Shown here: positions 21,650 to 32,907 of the stretch, piece by piece | Layout: every line of letters begins with the position of its first letter | Position numbering within the stretch: the stretch's first letter is position 1 | Assembly: GCA_031282625.1 (NCBI GenBank) | Contig: JAITDI010000032.1 | Span: 1 to 64,000, forward strand | Source: Candidatus Endomicrobiellum meruensis | GTDB lineage: Bacteria; Elusimicrobiota; Endomicrobiia; Endomicrobiales; Endomicrobiaceae | Direction of reading: 5' to 3' | DNA: 64,000 nt | Made by a program: the position numbers and the translations under genes | Notes under the pieces: model-generated | The model's database searches: none | Told to the model about the DNA's origin: nothing | The model's input: the letters and a program-made list of their open reading frames with translations, nothing else

Positions 21650-23482
21650 CTATTCTTCTGCTTCGTTCTTTGAAGAACGTTTTCTTAACAAATGATTTAA
21701 AATTTTCTTTCTTAAACGTACAGAAGCTGGAGTTACCTCCACAAGCTCATCAGGGGCAATATATTCTACCGCTTGTTCAAGATTCATAATCCTTGGAGGC
21801 GTAAGCATAGGAGCGTCATCGGCACTTTTACTTCTCATATTGCTTAGCTTTTTAAGTTTGCATGGATTTACAACTAAATCATTTTCTCTTGAGTTCTGCC
21901 CTACTATCATACCTTCGTAAACTTCAACTCCAGGTCCTACAAAAAGCTGACCACTTATTTGAAGATTATCTAATGCGTAAGCCGTAGTCTTACCTTGCTC
22001 TTTAGCTATAAACACACCGCTTGTTCTTAAATCCGCAACATCAACTTTAGGCATATAGTCGTAAAAGCTGTGATGCATTATGCCTTGACCTCTAGTATTT
22101 GTTAAAAAATCATTTTTAAAACCTATCAAGGCTCGTGAAGGAATTACATATTCCAAACGTATCCTATTTTCGCCTTCGCTTACCATATTTTCAAGCTTTG
22201 CAGAGCGTTTTCCTACAAGATCAAAAACAGCGCCTTGATATTTGCTTTCTATATCTAAAGTAAGCAATTCCATAGGTTCGCAGAGCTTACCATCTATTTC
22301 TTTATAAATAACTTCCGGCGAAGAAACGGAAAGTTCAAAGCCTTCACGACGCATAGTTTCAATTAAAACAGTTAAATGCAGCTCACCTCTTCCAGAAACT
22401 TTAAACTTACCTTCACCTTCAAGCACCTCTATTTTCAATCCCACATTTGTTTGAGCTTCTTTTTCAAGCCTTGCTTTTATGTGCCGACTCGTTAAAAACT
22501 TTCCCTCGCGCCCTGCAAAAGGTGAATCATTTACAAGAAAGTTCATTGAAACTGTCGGTTCATCTATGGAAAGGCGAGGCAACAGCAATATATTATCCAC
22601 ATTACATACAGTATCGCCGACTTCAACCTCTTCAAGACCTGCTATAGAAACTATATCTCCTGCTTTTGCTTCTTCAACTTCTTGCTTGCCAAGTCCATAA
22701 AATTTATCTATGCGAACAGCTTTTGTTATTTTTGGAGAATCAATATTTTGCTCGTTTACAAGAGCTATACTCTGACCTTTTTTAACAGAACCGTTTAAAA
22801 TTCTTCCTATACCTACGTTTCCTAAAAAGTTGTTATAGTCAAGCATTGTTATCTGCATTTGTAATGGTTTGTTCTCATCAGCTTCAGGTGGCGAAACATG
22901 TGACATAATCGTCGCAAACACAGGATCTATATCTTTGCCTTTTACGTTCATATCCGGACTTGCCCAGCCTTCGCGTCCTGAAGCATAAAGTATAGGAAAA
23001 TCAAGCTGTTCATCAGTTGCGCCAAGTTTCATAAACAAGTCAAAAACGCTATCCACTACCGCGCTCGGAGTTGCGTTTGGTCTGTCCATTTTGTTTATAA
23101 CTACTATAGGTTTTAATCCCAATGCTAAAGCCTTTCTCAAGACAAATCTTGTTTGCGGCATAGGACCTTCAACAGCATCAACCATAAGTATAGCACCTTC
23201 TACCATCTTTAACACTCTTTCAACTTCGCTACCAAAGTCTGCGTGTCCCGGAGTATCTACTATATTTATAGTGTTTCCTAGATAATTTACCGAAGTGCAT
23301 TTTGCAAGAATCGTAATCCCTCTTTCCCTCTCAAGAGGATTAGAATCCAAAACCATGTCTTGAGCTTCGTCATTTTTAACTATGAATTGTCCCGAAAATT
23401 TTAACAAAGAATCCACTATGGTAGTTTTGCCATGATCAACGTGAGCTATAATTGCAACATTCCTTACATCATTTCTTTTCAT
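21650..23482 (-). CDS. typA: Ribosome-associated GTPase TypA/BipA
   Basis: [53 protein letters not shown]. Confidence 0.95.
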   Translation of the reverse strand: MKRNDVRNVAIIAHVDHGKTTIVDSLLKFSGQFIVKNDEAQDMVLDSNPLERERGITILAKCTSVNYLGNTINIVDTPGHADFGSEVERVLKMVEGAILMVDAVEGPMPQTRFVLRKALALGLKPIVVINKMDRPNATPSAVVDSVFDLFMKLGATDEQLDFPILYASGREGWASPDMNVKGKDIDPVFATIMSHVSPPEADENKPLQMQITMLDYNNFLGNVGIGRILNGSVKKGQSIALVNEQNIDSPKITKAVRIDKFYGLGKQEVEEAKAGDIVSIAGLEEVEVGDTVCNVDNILLLPRLSIDEPTVSMNFLVNDSPFAGREGKFLTSRHIKARLEKEAQTNVGLKIEVLEGEGKFKVSGRGELHLTVLIETMRREGFELSVSSPEVIYKEIDGKLCEPMELLTLDIESKYQGAVFDLVGKRSAKLENMVSEGENRIRLEYVIPSRALIGFKNDFLTNTRGQGIMHHSFYDYMPKVDVADLRTSGVFIAKEQGKTTAYALDNLQISGQLFVGPGVEVYEGMIVGQNSRENDLVVNPCKLKKLSNMRSKSADDAPMLTPPRIMNLEQAVEYIAPDELVEVTPASVRLRKKILNHLLRKRSSKNEAEE

Positions 23483-23500
23483 ATTTTGTCCTGTTTATCA

Positions 23501-23529
23501 AAAGACGACCTTCATAACAGGTCGTCTTT
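23501..23529. terminator. Hairpin between the autotransporter-like gene and typA
   Basis: AAAGACGACC TTCATAACA GGTCGTCTTT inverted repeat. Confidence 0.6.
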
Positions 23530-23652
23530 ATATTTTTGTAATTTTGCTTTATAATTATACAATTTTTACAACGCTTTGTCAGTGATAAGAAGAAGTAAGT
23601 CATTTTATAGGGACAACATTGGTATGTGAAATTTTTTAACGTCTAATTTATA

Positions 23653-26505
23653 TCACAACAGATATGCAAACCTTAACAAACCAGCTAAACCTTCTCTTTT
23701 TCCTGCGTAAGCCTCTCCGCTTAACTCCATTCTAAAATCACCGAATTCAACCTTTATTCCAAACTCTCCAGTTTGGCTCCAACCCATTAAATCTTCAGGT
23801 TCTATTTCAAATACAAAAGTTTTGGCTGTTACCTTGCCTTCCATTTCATATTCAGCGCCTATTCCTATAAATGGCATTACAAATCGGATCAACTTAAAAC
23901 TGCTCCGCGCACCTAGTCTTAATCTACTTGAAGTTACTCTGCCAAAATCTATTGTGTCTTTGGTAATGAGTTTCGCTTCTTTAGATTCTTGCCGTACGTA
24001 CAACCACTTGAAATAGCATTCAAGATCTAAAATTCTAAAATCTTTGATACACCCACAACCTATATGTCCTCCATAATACGTTCCATCTGTATCAAAATTG
24101 CTGTAACTTGAGTCTGTTTTCCCAATCTTTGCAGAACCATCCAAATATATCTCATTTATTATTTTTCCTACATCATCCTTTACATTCCAAAACCCAAACC
24201 TTCCTAAAATTCCTATTCCCATGTATTGCGGTTTCCCTCTTGCTTCTGTTTGACCAGATAAATTCCCGAGTATTGTGTTCTTGTTATAACTTGTTTTTAT
24301 CGTATATTCACCCTCGCCATGTTCTAAGAAGCAGCCCAAAACTAATTTTTTGTCTGCAGGTCTGTACTCTTTAGCTATACCTGCTATAAAAGTAATGCCT
24401 TTTACTTCCACCAAATCTCCGCCGTATTTTAAATTCCCCTCTGTTATCACGCCAAATGCACCGGCTCTTCCGTACGAATCCAGATTGTCAACATACTTTG
24501 CGCTTACGCTTTCATTTGCTTCCCTTATTCCTTTTTCAGAAATTAAATCCAAACTTCTGTTGATAAAAATCATCTCTGAAACTCTATATTCTAAATATGA
24601 CTTGGCTTGAGGGTTAAGGTCAAACTTTGCGTCTTTCACTTCCAAAATTAACGATGTATCTGTCGTACTAAGATTGAAACTATAATCATACAAAACAGTC
24701 ACGCCATACAGCCCTTTTATATCATCTACTGTATCATTAACAGGTTTGTTGCTTATGCCTGTCCCAGTTCCTGAGCTTACTATCAAGTAGAATTTATCTC
24801 CTTGGTTTAAAATAGGAACATAGTCTTGGAACTGTATATTAACCATGCTTTTTCCTAAATCAATAACGCTATTAGTATCTGTTTCTCTCCAACTAGAGCC
24901 ACCCGTACCTGCAATAGCGGTTATTATTATATCTCCGTTTTTAATATCGTTGGGGAAATAAAAATTATAGAATTCAAAATTATTAATACCATAAACTTGA
25001 ATATTCTTAGCATACATCTTAAGAGTATTCCCACTAAAAGCATCGCCTGCTTTGGTTCGCCCTCCCCATAAAACTCCTGCAGGTGAAAGAATTGCTCCTT
25101 CGTAAACAGTAATAGTGTTATTTGTAATATTATTATTTCCGGTATCACTTGCAAAACCGCCAGTAATGTTGCCTCCAATATTTGCACTAGAGCTAATTAT
25201 AACAGCATTATTGTAAGCTACACCTTGGCTAATCCAAGACCCGTACACATTTCCTTTAACTGTCCCAAGTATATTAACGGTATTGCTAGATGCATTTCCA
25301 TACACGCTTACTTGCGCTCCAAAAACATGGTTCATTACATTTCCAGAAACTTCTACGTTATTCCATAAAGCTGTGCCTGACGTTATAGATACACCACACA
25401 CGTCGTTGCCTGCTAAGCCTGAAATAGAAATATTTACAACGTTATTTGTTGCAATTCCGTTGCCAATATGAGATGCAGTAACATCTTTATCTACTTCACC
25501 AGCAATATTTACAATGTTATCTGATGCTGTTCCCGAGTCAACCCATGAACCGAAAACGCTATTTTTAACACTTCCTGAAATTGAAATGTCAGCTCTATTA
25601 TTTGTTGCTGTTCCTGTTCCGACTTTAACGCCGTAAACTGTTCCCGATATAATTCCACTTTCAAAAACAGTGACAGAATTATTTGTAGCTGTACCAGTAT
25701 CAACACGAGCACCATAAGCATCGCTATTATTAACTGTCCCATAAATTTTAATGAAATTGTTAATGACCGATCCATATCTTATATAAGCACCATGCACGCC
25801 AAAATCTGTATCTCCATAGCTATAATTTACCACTCCACCTGTACTTACAATCACGCCATTATTTACAGCTTCTCCTATTTCAAGAATTTTGGCACCAATA
25901 ATGTCCCTATTTTTTGTTTGTCCTGAAATAGTAATAAGATTAGACTTTGCTGTACCTGAGGAAACAATAGATATTCCATAAATACTACTTTCAGTTACTC
26001 CTAAAATATTTATGGCATTTCTTTCAACCTGTCCATACCCCAAAATTCTAGCACCGCTAACTAGACCGCTAACTACACCCTCAACATTAACAGAGTTAAA
26101 AGAGGCAACGCCGTCAAAACTATATGGATACGTCCCTATAACTACACCGTCAACACTATTTGTAACCGTTCCTTTTATAACTACTGTATTATAATTAGCA
26201 TTGTAACCTATTGTCGGAAAAGAACCTTCAATACAAGCTCCTGACACTCCTTCTGCTGTAAAACCAGCTTCAACAGTTATCTTGTTATAATTTGGATTTA
26301 AGTTAAACGGCTCTGTCCCATAAGATCCAGAACCGTTTCCAGCAACGTAGCTGCTGATATCGACTGTAATATCAACTGTGTTTGAAAAACTACGTTCAGC
26401 TAAAAAAATTATAAAAGCAATAAAAACAGCACTTAAAATAAGTACTTTTAAAACTGCTCTTTTTAAAGTTATAAAAGAGACGCCACTCAGAAATATTTTC
26501 AACAT
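23653..26505 (-). CDS. Autotransporter-like surface protein with repetitive passenger and C-terminal beta-barrel
   Basis: Signal-anchor-like N terminus, many degenerate repeats of type GTATNNxVxIxGxVxxxVxGxxV, barrel-like alternating C-terminal part; start MLKIF at 26505 is an alternative to the track start 26547. Confidence 0.75.
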   Translation of the reverse strand: MLKIFLSGVSFITLKRAVLKVLILSAVFIAFIIFLAERSFSNTVDITVDISSYVAGNGSGSYGTEPFNLNPNYNKITVEAGFTAEGVSGACIEGSFPTIGYNANYNTVVIKGTVTNSVDGVVIGTYPYSFDGVASFNSVNVEGVVSGLVSGARILGYGQVERNAINILGVTESSIYGISIVSSGTAKSNLITISGQTKNRDIIGAKILEIGEAVNNGVIVSTGGVVNYSYGDTDFGVHGAYIRYGSVINNFIKIYGTVNNSDAYGARVDTGTATNNSVTVFESGIISGTVYGVKVGTGTATNNRADISISGSVKNSVFGSWVDSGTASDNIVNIAGEVDKDVTASHIGNGIATNNVVNISISGLAGNDVCGVSITSGTALWNNVEVSGNVMNHVFGAQVSVYGNASSNTVNILGTVKGNVYGSWISQGVAYNNAVIISSSANIGGNITGGFASDTGNNNITNNTITVYEGAILSPAGVLWGGRTKAGDAFSGNTLKMYAKNIQVYGINNFEFYNFYFPNDIKNGDIIITAIAGTGGSSWRETDTNSVIDLGKSMVNIQFQDYVPILNQGDKFYLIVSSGTGTGISNKPVNDTVDDIKGLYGVTVLYDYSFNLSTTDTSLILEVKDAKFDLNPQAKSYLEYRVSEMIFINRSLDLISEKGIREANESVSAKYVDNLDSYGRAGAFGVITEGNLKYGGDLVEVKGITFIAGIAKEYRPADKKLVLGCFLEHGEGEYTIKTSYNKNTILGNLSGQTEARGKPQYMGIGILGRFGFWNVKDDVGKIINEIYLDGSAKIGKTDSSYSNFDTDGTYYGGHIGCGCIKDFRILDLECYFKWLYVRQESKEAKLITKDTIDFGRVTSSRLRLGARSSFKLIRFVMPFIGIGAEYEMEGKVTAKTFVFEIEPEDLMGWSQTGEFGIKVEFGDFRMELSGEAYAGKREGLAGLLRFAYLL

Positions 26506-26518
26506 TCCCCCATAGCTT

Positions 26519-29500
26519 TCAATTCTTAAAGGATGCGAGAAGTTCACTGGAAGAAGAATTTCTCATACCTTTTGTATAAAGGTATATATAAGGCACAAAG
26601 AACAAAGCAAGAACCAATGCGAAAGACAAACCTCCAACAACAGCTATTGCCATAGGTTGGTTAGTAGAACCGCCACCGCCAAAACCAACGGCAAGAGGAA
26701 TAAGTCCTGTAATTGTTGTAAGAGTGGTCATCGTGATAGGTCTTATATGATTGACCGTAACTTCAACGACATTCTTTTTTAACACCAAAACGTCAAGACG
26801 ATTGCCATCAGCTTTTTTTAATTCTTCATCGTACATAATGTTAAATCTGTCAACAAGCAAAATAGAAATGTTAACCACGTTTCCCACAAGCATTATAAAA
26901 CCAAGCATTGAAATAGAATTTATTGATTGTCCCGTAACAAACAATACAAATGCTGCTCCCACAATTCCTAGAGGAATAGCAGTCATAACTATTATAGGTT
27001 GAAATAAAGATTCAAATTCCGAAGCCAAAACCATGAAAATAATTATAACGCCAAGCCCTAATGCAAAAGAAACTTGAGACAATGCTTCTTTCATGGCAAG
27101 CATTTCGCCGGAAATAACGCAATGAACATTTTCATTGTTGTATCTTTCATCAAGTATTGTCTCTATTTCTTGAACAGCTTTTGCAAAATTGCCCTTAACG
27201 TTAGCTGAAAGCAAATATGTTCTCTCGCCTTCTATTCTTTTGATTGAAGGAAGAGTTTTTACAAAATTAGCCTGAGCTATCTGTTTTAATTGTATTGTCA
27301 TGCCCCATTGAGAATATGCCGTCATTTCCATAACTTTGCTGAGTTTGTCTCTATCTTCAGGACGCATTCTTACTCTCACATCCATTTCATCGTCTTTTCT
27401 TTTAAGTTTTGTAGCAACATACCCTTTAATAGCCGCTAAAGTCATGGCAGAAATATCTTGAGTTGAAAGTCCGAATAAAGATGCTCTTTCTCTGTCTATT
27501 GTGAGCCTCAATTCAGGCACTTCATCAGGAGGGTCAAGTTTTATACCGTAAAACTGAGGCATTTTCTCCATAATATCGCGAATTCCATCGGAAGCTTGTT
27601 TAAGTATAGACAAATCGCTTCCTCTTATTTCTATCATTAAACCTGAAGCAGCTCCTACGCCCGAGCCGAATAATCCTTGTTGTGTCATAAATTCGGTTTC
27701 TAGTCCTTTGATATTAAATTTTCTTATTTCATTTGAGATATCTGCCACAAACTCGTCAGTAGAAATTCCTTCTTTGTGTAGTCTTCCTACAATTCTTGAC
27801 TGGTACGTTCCTAGAGATTCTATAGCGGCAACGCCGGAATCATCTCCGGTTGAACCAACGCTAACGGAAATATCGTTAATTTCCGGATACTGAGAAATCA
27901 GTTTTTCTATTCTTTTTGTAGCTACATTTGTAGCTTCTAACGGAGTATCCGGAGGCATTATTATGTTCAAAGTAAAACGCCTTTCATCCACTTTAGGCAT
28001 AAAAGCTTTGGGAATTAGAGCAAAACAAACCACTCCAACTATTGTATAAATGAAAATCATAGACATTATCTTGCTGATTTTATAATCCAAAACTTTCTTG
28101 AACACCGGCGTAAAATATTTATTTATTGAGTCCATACCTGCAGTAATAGACTGCTTTGACAAATCAGCTGTAAGCGCAAGACGCGGAACAAGAAAAAGAG
28201 CTGTAAATATGGACGATACAAGCGAGAATGAAATTGTTAGCGCTAGCTGTTTAAAAAGTTGTCCTATCATACCTGCAACAAAAACAAATGGTATAAAAAT
28301 AGCTAAAGTTGTAAGAGTAGAACTCATAATAGGAGCAAGCAAGCTGCTAGTAGCTCTATAAATTCTTTCTTTCTTGGGAATACTTTTAAGCCTGTGGAAT
28401 TGCATAAGGATATTTTCAAGTACTACGTTTGAGTTGTCAATAACCATTCCTATTCCAACTGTAAGACCGCCTAAAGACATGGTATTTATAGAAATATCTC
28501 CAAAATACATAAAACTTAAAGTGCTGCAAAGAGCCACAGGTATAGCTATGTTTATTATTGTAGATGCTATGAAGCTCTTCATAAAAAAATACAACAAGAT
28601 GAATGAAAGTAATATTCCTTGTATTCCATTTGAATATAAATTTGCAAGAGATTCTTTAATAAAGTCGGACTGATCTGAAGTTATTTTTATATCAACGTCT
28701 TCCGGCATCTTTTCTTTAATATCTTTAAGTTTCTTTTGAACTTCTTTTGACAAATTTATTAAATTTGAACCGGACTGCTGGTAAATGCCTACTGAAATAT
28801 TTTCGCTGCCATTATAACGCGAATACCCTTTTCTGTCCTTAAGGGTTTCTTTTACTTCTGCAATATCTTTTAAAAATATTATTTTGTCGCCTGTTTCCTG
28901 CGCTTTGTTTTTAAGTCTTTTTGTGCTTAGAACGTGCTCTATGTTATTGTCAACTTTTGAGAAAGAAAGATTGGCTATATCGTCAATACTTTGAAACTCA
29001 CCTACCGTCTTAACTAAATATTCATGTTTTTCTTCTTTTATTGTGCCTGCGGGATATGTTATATTGGCATTTTCAAGAGAAGTGGCAACTTCAGTTATTG
29101 AAACCTGATTGGCAAGAAGTCTTCCTTTATCTATTTCAACAAGTATTTCTTTTTCTTCACCACCTCTAAGTTCAACTTTAGCAACGCCTTCAAGTCGTTC
29201 AAGTTCGTCCTTTATGTTTCTCTTTGCCATATGCCTGAGTTCAGCCATTCTTATATCTGAAGAATCGCCGTTTTTATAGCTTACAGAAAGAAGCATAGCT
29301 TCGGTTTGAGTAGGATTGTACTTTAAAACAACTGGATCTAGGGCTTCTCTAGGTAAACTTTCTTTTATCAAATCTATCTTTTCGCGTACATCCATAGCAG
29401 CGAAATCCATATTGGTTCCCCATCTAAATTCACATGTAACAATGGAAACCCCTTCTTTTGAATTGGAAGAAACTCTCTTAATGTCTTTTACAGTTCCTGC

Positions 29501-29710
29501 AGTTTCTTCAACCATTTTACTTATAAGTTTTTCTGCTTCTTCAGGACCTGCTCCATCATATCTTGTTACAATAGTTATTTGAGGATATTCCATTGACGGA
29601 AACAATTCTTGCGGAATTCTCGTGTATGAAATAAAACCCAAAAGTCCAATTGACAAAAATAACATTATCGTTGTAACCGGTCTATCTACAGACAATCTCA
29701 TTATGCTCAT
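26519..29710 (-). CDS. RND family (AcrB/HAE1-type) efflux transporter
   Basis: MSIMRLSVDRPVTTIMLFLSIGLLGFISYTRIPQELFPSMEYPQITI; MVIDNSNVVLENI; 1063 aa. Confidence 0.93.
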   Translation of the reverse strand: MSIMRLSVDRPVTTIMLFLSIGLLGFISYTRIPQELFPSMEYPQITIVTRYDGAGPEEAEKLISKMVEETAGTVKDIKRVSSNSKEGVSIVTCEFRWGTNMDFAAMDVREKIDLIKESLPREALDPVVLKYNPTQTEAMLLSVSYKNGDSSDIRMAELRHMAKRNIKDELERLEGVAKVELRGGEEKEILVEIDKGRLLANQVSITEVATSLENANITYPAGTIKEEKHEYLVKTVGEFQSIDDIANLSFSKVDNNIEHVLSTKRLKNKAQETGDKIIFLKDIAEVKETLKDRKGYSRYNGSENISVGIYQQSGSNLINLSKEVQKKLKDIKEKMPEDVDIKITSDQSDFIKESLANLYSNGIQGILLSFILLYFFMKSFIASTIINIAIPVALCSTLSFMYFGDISINTMSLGGLTVGIGMVIDNSNVVLENILMQFHRLKSIPKKERIYRATSSLLAPIMSSTLTTLAIFIPFVFVAGMIGQLFKQLALTISFSLVSSIFTALFLVPRLALTADLSKQSITAGMDSINKYFTPVFKKVLDYKISKIMSMIFIYTIVGVVCFALIPKAFMPKVDERRFTLNIIMPPDTPLEATNVATKRIEKLISQYPEINDISVSVGSTGDDSGVAAIESLGTYQSRIVGRLHKEGISTDEFVADISNEIRKFNIKGLETEFMTQQGLFGSGVGAASGLMIEIRGSDLSILKQASDGIRDIMEKMPQFYGIKLDPPDEVPELRLTIDRERASLFGLSTQDISAMTLAAIKGYVATKLKRKDDEMDVRVRMRPEDRDKLSKVMEMTAYSQWGMTIQLKQIAQANFVKTLPSIKRIEGERTYLLSANVKGNFAKAVQEIETILDERYNNENVHCVISGEMLAMKEALSQVSFALGLGVIIIFMVLASEFESLFQPIIVMTAIPLGIVGAAFVLFVTGQSINSISMLGFIMLVGNVVNISILLVDRFNIMYDEELKKADGNRLDVLVLKKNVVEVTVNHIRPITMTTLTTITGLIPLAVGFGGGGSTNQPMAIAVVGGLSFALVLALFFVPYIYLYTKGMRNSSSSELLASFKN

Positions 29711-29739
29711 TTTGTTCTCTCGTAAATATTTATTTATTG

Positions 29740-32700
29740 CTAAATTTTTATTTTAGGAACATTGGGGATTTTCGCAGGAGAAGAATCGTCGCTTGGAATG
29801 ATAATTCTTGGAATTTTAAATCCGTCTGAATTTGAAGCTTTCTTAAATTTTTTAGAACCGGGCATTTTAATTCCCTTCAAAAAACGCAAATTGTTTAACA
29901 TTCCATGCAAACTTTTCTTTGGATTTTCCATCATGTAATATGCCGTAGGAATGATCAAGAGAGTAAGCATTGTCCCCGTTAATGTGCCAAAAAGGACAGT
30001 AAGAGACATAGATCTCCACATTGAGGCTGCAGCATCTCTACTTAAAACCATAGGAAGAAGACCGATAGTTTTCATAAGGAAAGTAATTAGTTCAGGACGA
30101 AGCCTTTCTTTGCATGATTCAAATATCACTCTTAAAATGTTTGTCCTTCCGATACGCCTTTGATTTATTTTATCAACAATAATAATTGACCCATAAACGA
30201 TTGATCCAAATAAAATCATTATGCCTATATATACACCAAGACTTATCGGTTTTTTAAAAATCCAAAGAGAAAAAGCTACGCCTATTATGCTTAAAGGCAA
30301 AGCAAACATTATAAGAAACGGCTGTTTATAAGATTCAAATATTGATGCTAAAACGAAAAAGATAAGAATAACGGTAAGAGCTATAGCTAGCATAAACGAG
30401 CCTTGACTGTTTACCGTTTTCTCATAGTCGCCAGACAAATTAAATGAGTACTCTTTAGGAAAAGTAACAGTTTTAAGAGCAACTACTATTCCTTTTGCCG
30501 CAGTTTTCAATCCTATTTTTTCTCTGTTGGCAGTAAGCTGTATAAAACGTCTTTTATTTTTGTGCCAAATTTCCTGAGTAGATTTTAGTTCTTCTACTCT
30601 TGCGACCTGTCCAACATAGACAACTTCCTTTCTAGTGTTTATTATTGGAAGAAATAACACATCTTGAATGCCTTTCACGCTACCAGGACGAAGCCTTGCA
30701 ATTGCTTCTATTTGCTCTCCGTCTTTTCTAAATTTCGTAGCTATTAGACCTCTTAGCTCCGCATGCAGCGTGTTTCCAAAATAATATGCCGTAAGCCCGA
30801 GCGAAGAAAGTTTGTTGTGGTCCACAAAAAGATTAATTTCAGGTTCGTCTTCTCTCATTCTTATTTTTACATCGTTTAAACCCGGAATCTGCTGAAGCCT
30901 GCCCGAAGAAGAAAAAGCAAGCTGTTTTAAAGTATCATAATCTTGTCCATAAAAATCAACATACATTTCCTTAGAGCCTGAAGTCTCGGAATCCTGATAG
31001 TACACAAAAGCTGGACTATAATCTTCAAAATATTTCCTAAATTCCGCTTTAAATTTATCAGCTTCTTTATATACTCTTACTTCAATAAAAGTATGCAGTT
31101 TTTCTACTTTTGAGGAAACTCTTTCAACGTCTTCTTTAAAAGACATAAGTTTCATTTCCATTTTTTTAACTATCTCGTTAGAAACTTCTATACGCGTAGC
31201 GGGAGGAAATTGTATTCCTATTCTGAAAGTATTTGCATCACCAGAGTCCATAAATTCAGAATCTCTGCTCTTTAAAATATGCACAGAAAACAAAAAAAGC
31301 AAAAATACAGCAATCCATACGTAAGTTTGTCTTCTAAAAACAAATTTTAGAAATTTACCGTAAATACGTCTTATTTTCATGTACCAAGCTTGAAACTCCA
31401 AAGAAAAATTATTCTGCCATCTATATATTTGCGGAGGCACAAATATCATAGTGCTTATTAGCGACGCTATCAGAGCGAATGTAATTGTAAGACCAAACGG
31501 CATATAGAGCTGTCTTATTTCAGGCTCTAAAAATACAAGAGGTAAGAATACTACTATAGTCGTAACCGTAGAAGCAAAAATTGGCTGCCAAAGCTCTGCA
31601 GTTCCATTTATAACCAGCTCTTCTTTTGTTTTATACGTTCCTCTATGGTGGTGAAAAGATATGTTTTCTATTACCACTATGGCGTTATCCATAACGTTAG
31701 CCATACCCATGGCAAGACCGCTCAACGTCATAACATTAAAAGTCTGTTTTGTAAAATACATCAGCAAAACTGATATTAACAGGCTTAACGGAAGCGTTGT
31801 TGCGACTATAATAACGTTTCTGATATTTTTCATGAATAGAAATAGAATACCTGCAAGCAGAATCGCTCCGACAACAAGCGCTTCGCATAGAGAATAAATG
31901 GCTTTATTTATGTAATCCGCATCATTTTTTACAATAGTCAAGGCTATTTCGGGATCTATTTCGTATCTTAATTTATTTATAACTTCAACAGCTTCTTTTG
32001 CCGTGCTTATGGTATTTGCCGCAGTTTCTTTTTGAATGTACATGGAGACTACCGCTTGAACGTTAAGCCTTGAAAAAGACGTCGGCTCGTAAAAAGAATC
32101 TTTTACAGTAGCAATATCTTTTATCCTTATTACAGACCCTGACGGAGTAATAGCTATGCCGGTATTTGCAATCTCCTCAACATTGTTATATTCACCAGTA
32201 GCTCTTATTATGTAACTATTTTTTGCATCGTCTATATTGCCTGCGGTTATTGAAACATTTGACAAGTTTATTTTTTGAACAACATCAAGAATAGGAAGAT
32301 TGTAAGATATAAGTTTTGAATTGTCTATGTCTATTAGAAGCTTTCTTTCTCGTCCTCCGCCGATTTCAACATTAGCTACTCCAGAAATTCTCATAAGTTT
32401 TTCTTTAATGCTCTTTTCCGCCACATCTCTAAGTTCTTCAGTTGAAAACTTATGAGAACTTAAAGCAACAATGATTATTGGCGCGTCAGATTGTTCAAAT
32501 TTGGCTATTATAGGCTTTTCAGTTTCTTTTGGAAGTAAATGACTAACAAGGGCAAGTTTTTCGCGTATGTCCACAACTACAAAGTCCGTATTTACACCAT
32601 GGTGAAAATTTAACATTATATTGGATTCGGACTCTTTTGATGAGGAAATCATTTCTTTAAGTCCGTTAAGTTCGGAAAAAACTTCTTCCAAAGGTCTTGT

Positions 32701-32889
32701 TACATATTTTTCAACCTCTGCTGAGGCAATACCTCCGCGAAGCCTTGCAACAACGCTTACTGTACCGGACTTGGAGTTAGGATTCAATTCAACTGGAATC
32801 CTAACTACCATAATTGACGAAAACATGATCAATGCCATAACTATCATTAGAGTAGTTATCGGCTTTTTTATGCCTATATCAATAACCAT
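29740..32889 (-). CDS. RND family efflux transporter (second paralogue)
   Basis: MVIDIGIKKPITTLMIVMALIMFSSIMVVRIPVELNP; VMDNAIVVIENI; 1049 aa. Confidence 0.9.
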   Translation of the reverse strand: MVIDIGIKKPITTLMIVMALIMFSSIMVVRIPVELNPNSKSGTVSVVARLRGGIASAEVEKYVTRPLEEVFSELNGLKEMISSSKESESNIMLNFHHGVNTDFVVVDIREKLALVSHLLPKETEKPIIAKFEQSDAPIIIVALSSHKFSTEELRDVAEKSIKEKLMRISGVANVEIGGGRERKLLIDIDNSKLISYNLPILDVVQKINLSNVSITAGNIDDAKNSYIIRATGEYNNVEEIANTGIAITPSGSVIRIKDIATVKDSFYEPTSFSRLNVQAVVSMYIQKETAANTISTAKEAVEVINKLRYEIDPEIALTIVKNDADYINKAIYSLCEALVVGAILLAGILFLFMKNIRNVIIVATTLPLSLLISVLLMYFTKQTFNVMTLSGLAMGMANVMDNAIVVIENISFHHHRGTYKTKEELVINGTAELWQPIFASTVTTIVVFLPLVFLEPEIRQLYMPFGLTITFALIASLISTMIFVPPQIYRWQNNFSLEFQAWYMKIRRIYGKFLKFVFRRQTYVWIAVFLLFLFSVHILKSRDSEFMDSGDANTFRIGIQFPPATRIEVSNEIVKKMEMKLMSFKEDVERVSSKVEKLHTFIEVRVYKEADKFKAEFRKYFEDYSPAFVYYQDSETSGSKEMYVDFYGQDYDTLKQLAFSSSGRLQQIPGLNDVKIRMREDEPEINLFVDHNKLSSLGLTAYYFGNTLHAELRGLIATKFRKDGEQIEAIARLRPGSVKGIQDVLFLPIINTRKEVVYVGQVARVEELKSTQEIWHKNKRRFIQLTANREKIGLKTAAKGIVVALKTVTFPKEYSFNLSGDYEKTVNSQGSFMLAIALTVILIFFVLASIFESYKQPFLIMFALPLSIIGVAFSLWIFKKPISLGVYIGIMILFGSIVYGSIIIVDKINQRRIGRTNILRVIFESCKERLRPELITFLMKTIGLLPMVLSRDAAASMWRSMSLTVLFGTLTGTMLTLLIIPTAYYMMENPKKSLHGMLNNLRFLKGIKMPGSKKFKKASNSDGFKIPRIIIPSDDSSPAKIPNVPKIKI

Positions 32890-32907
32890 AATTTAAGGTA
32901 AAATATC

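Noticed and set aside
22447-22700. Plus-strand ORFs inside typA, and similar antisense ORFs inside groEL, mfd, RND genes and others
   Set aside because: Antisense frames of strongly conserved genes; no independent start signals or family motifs.
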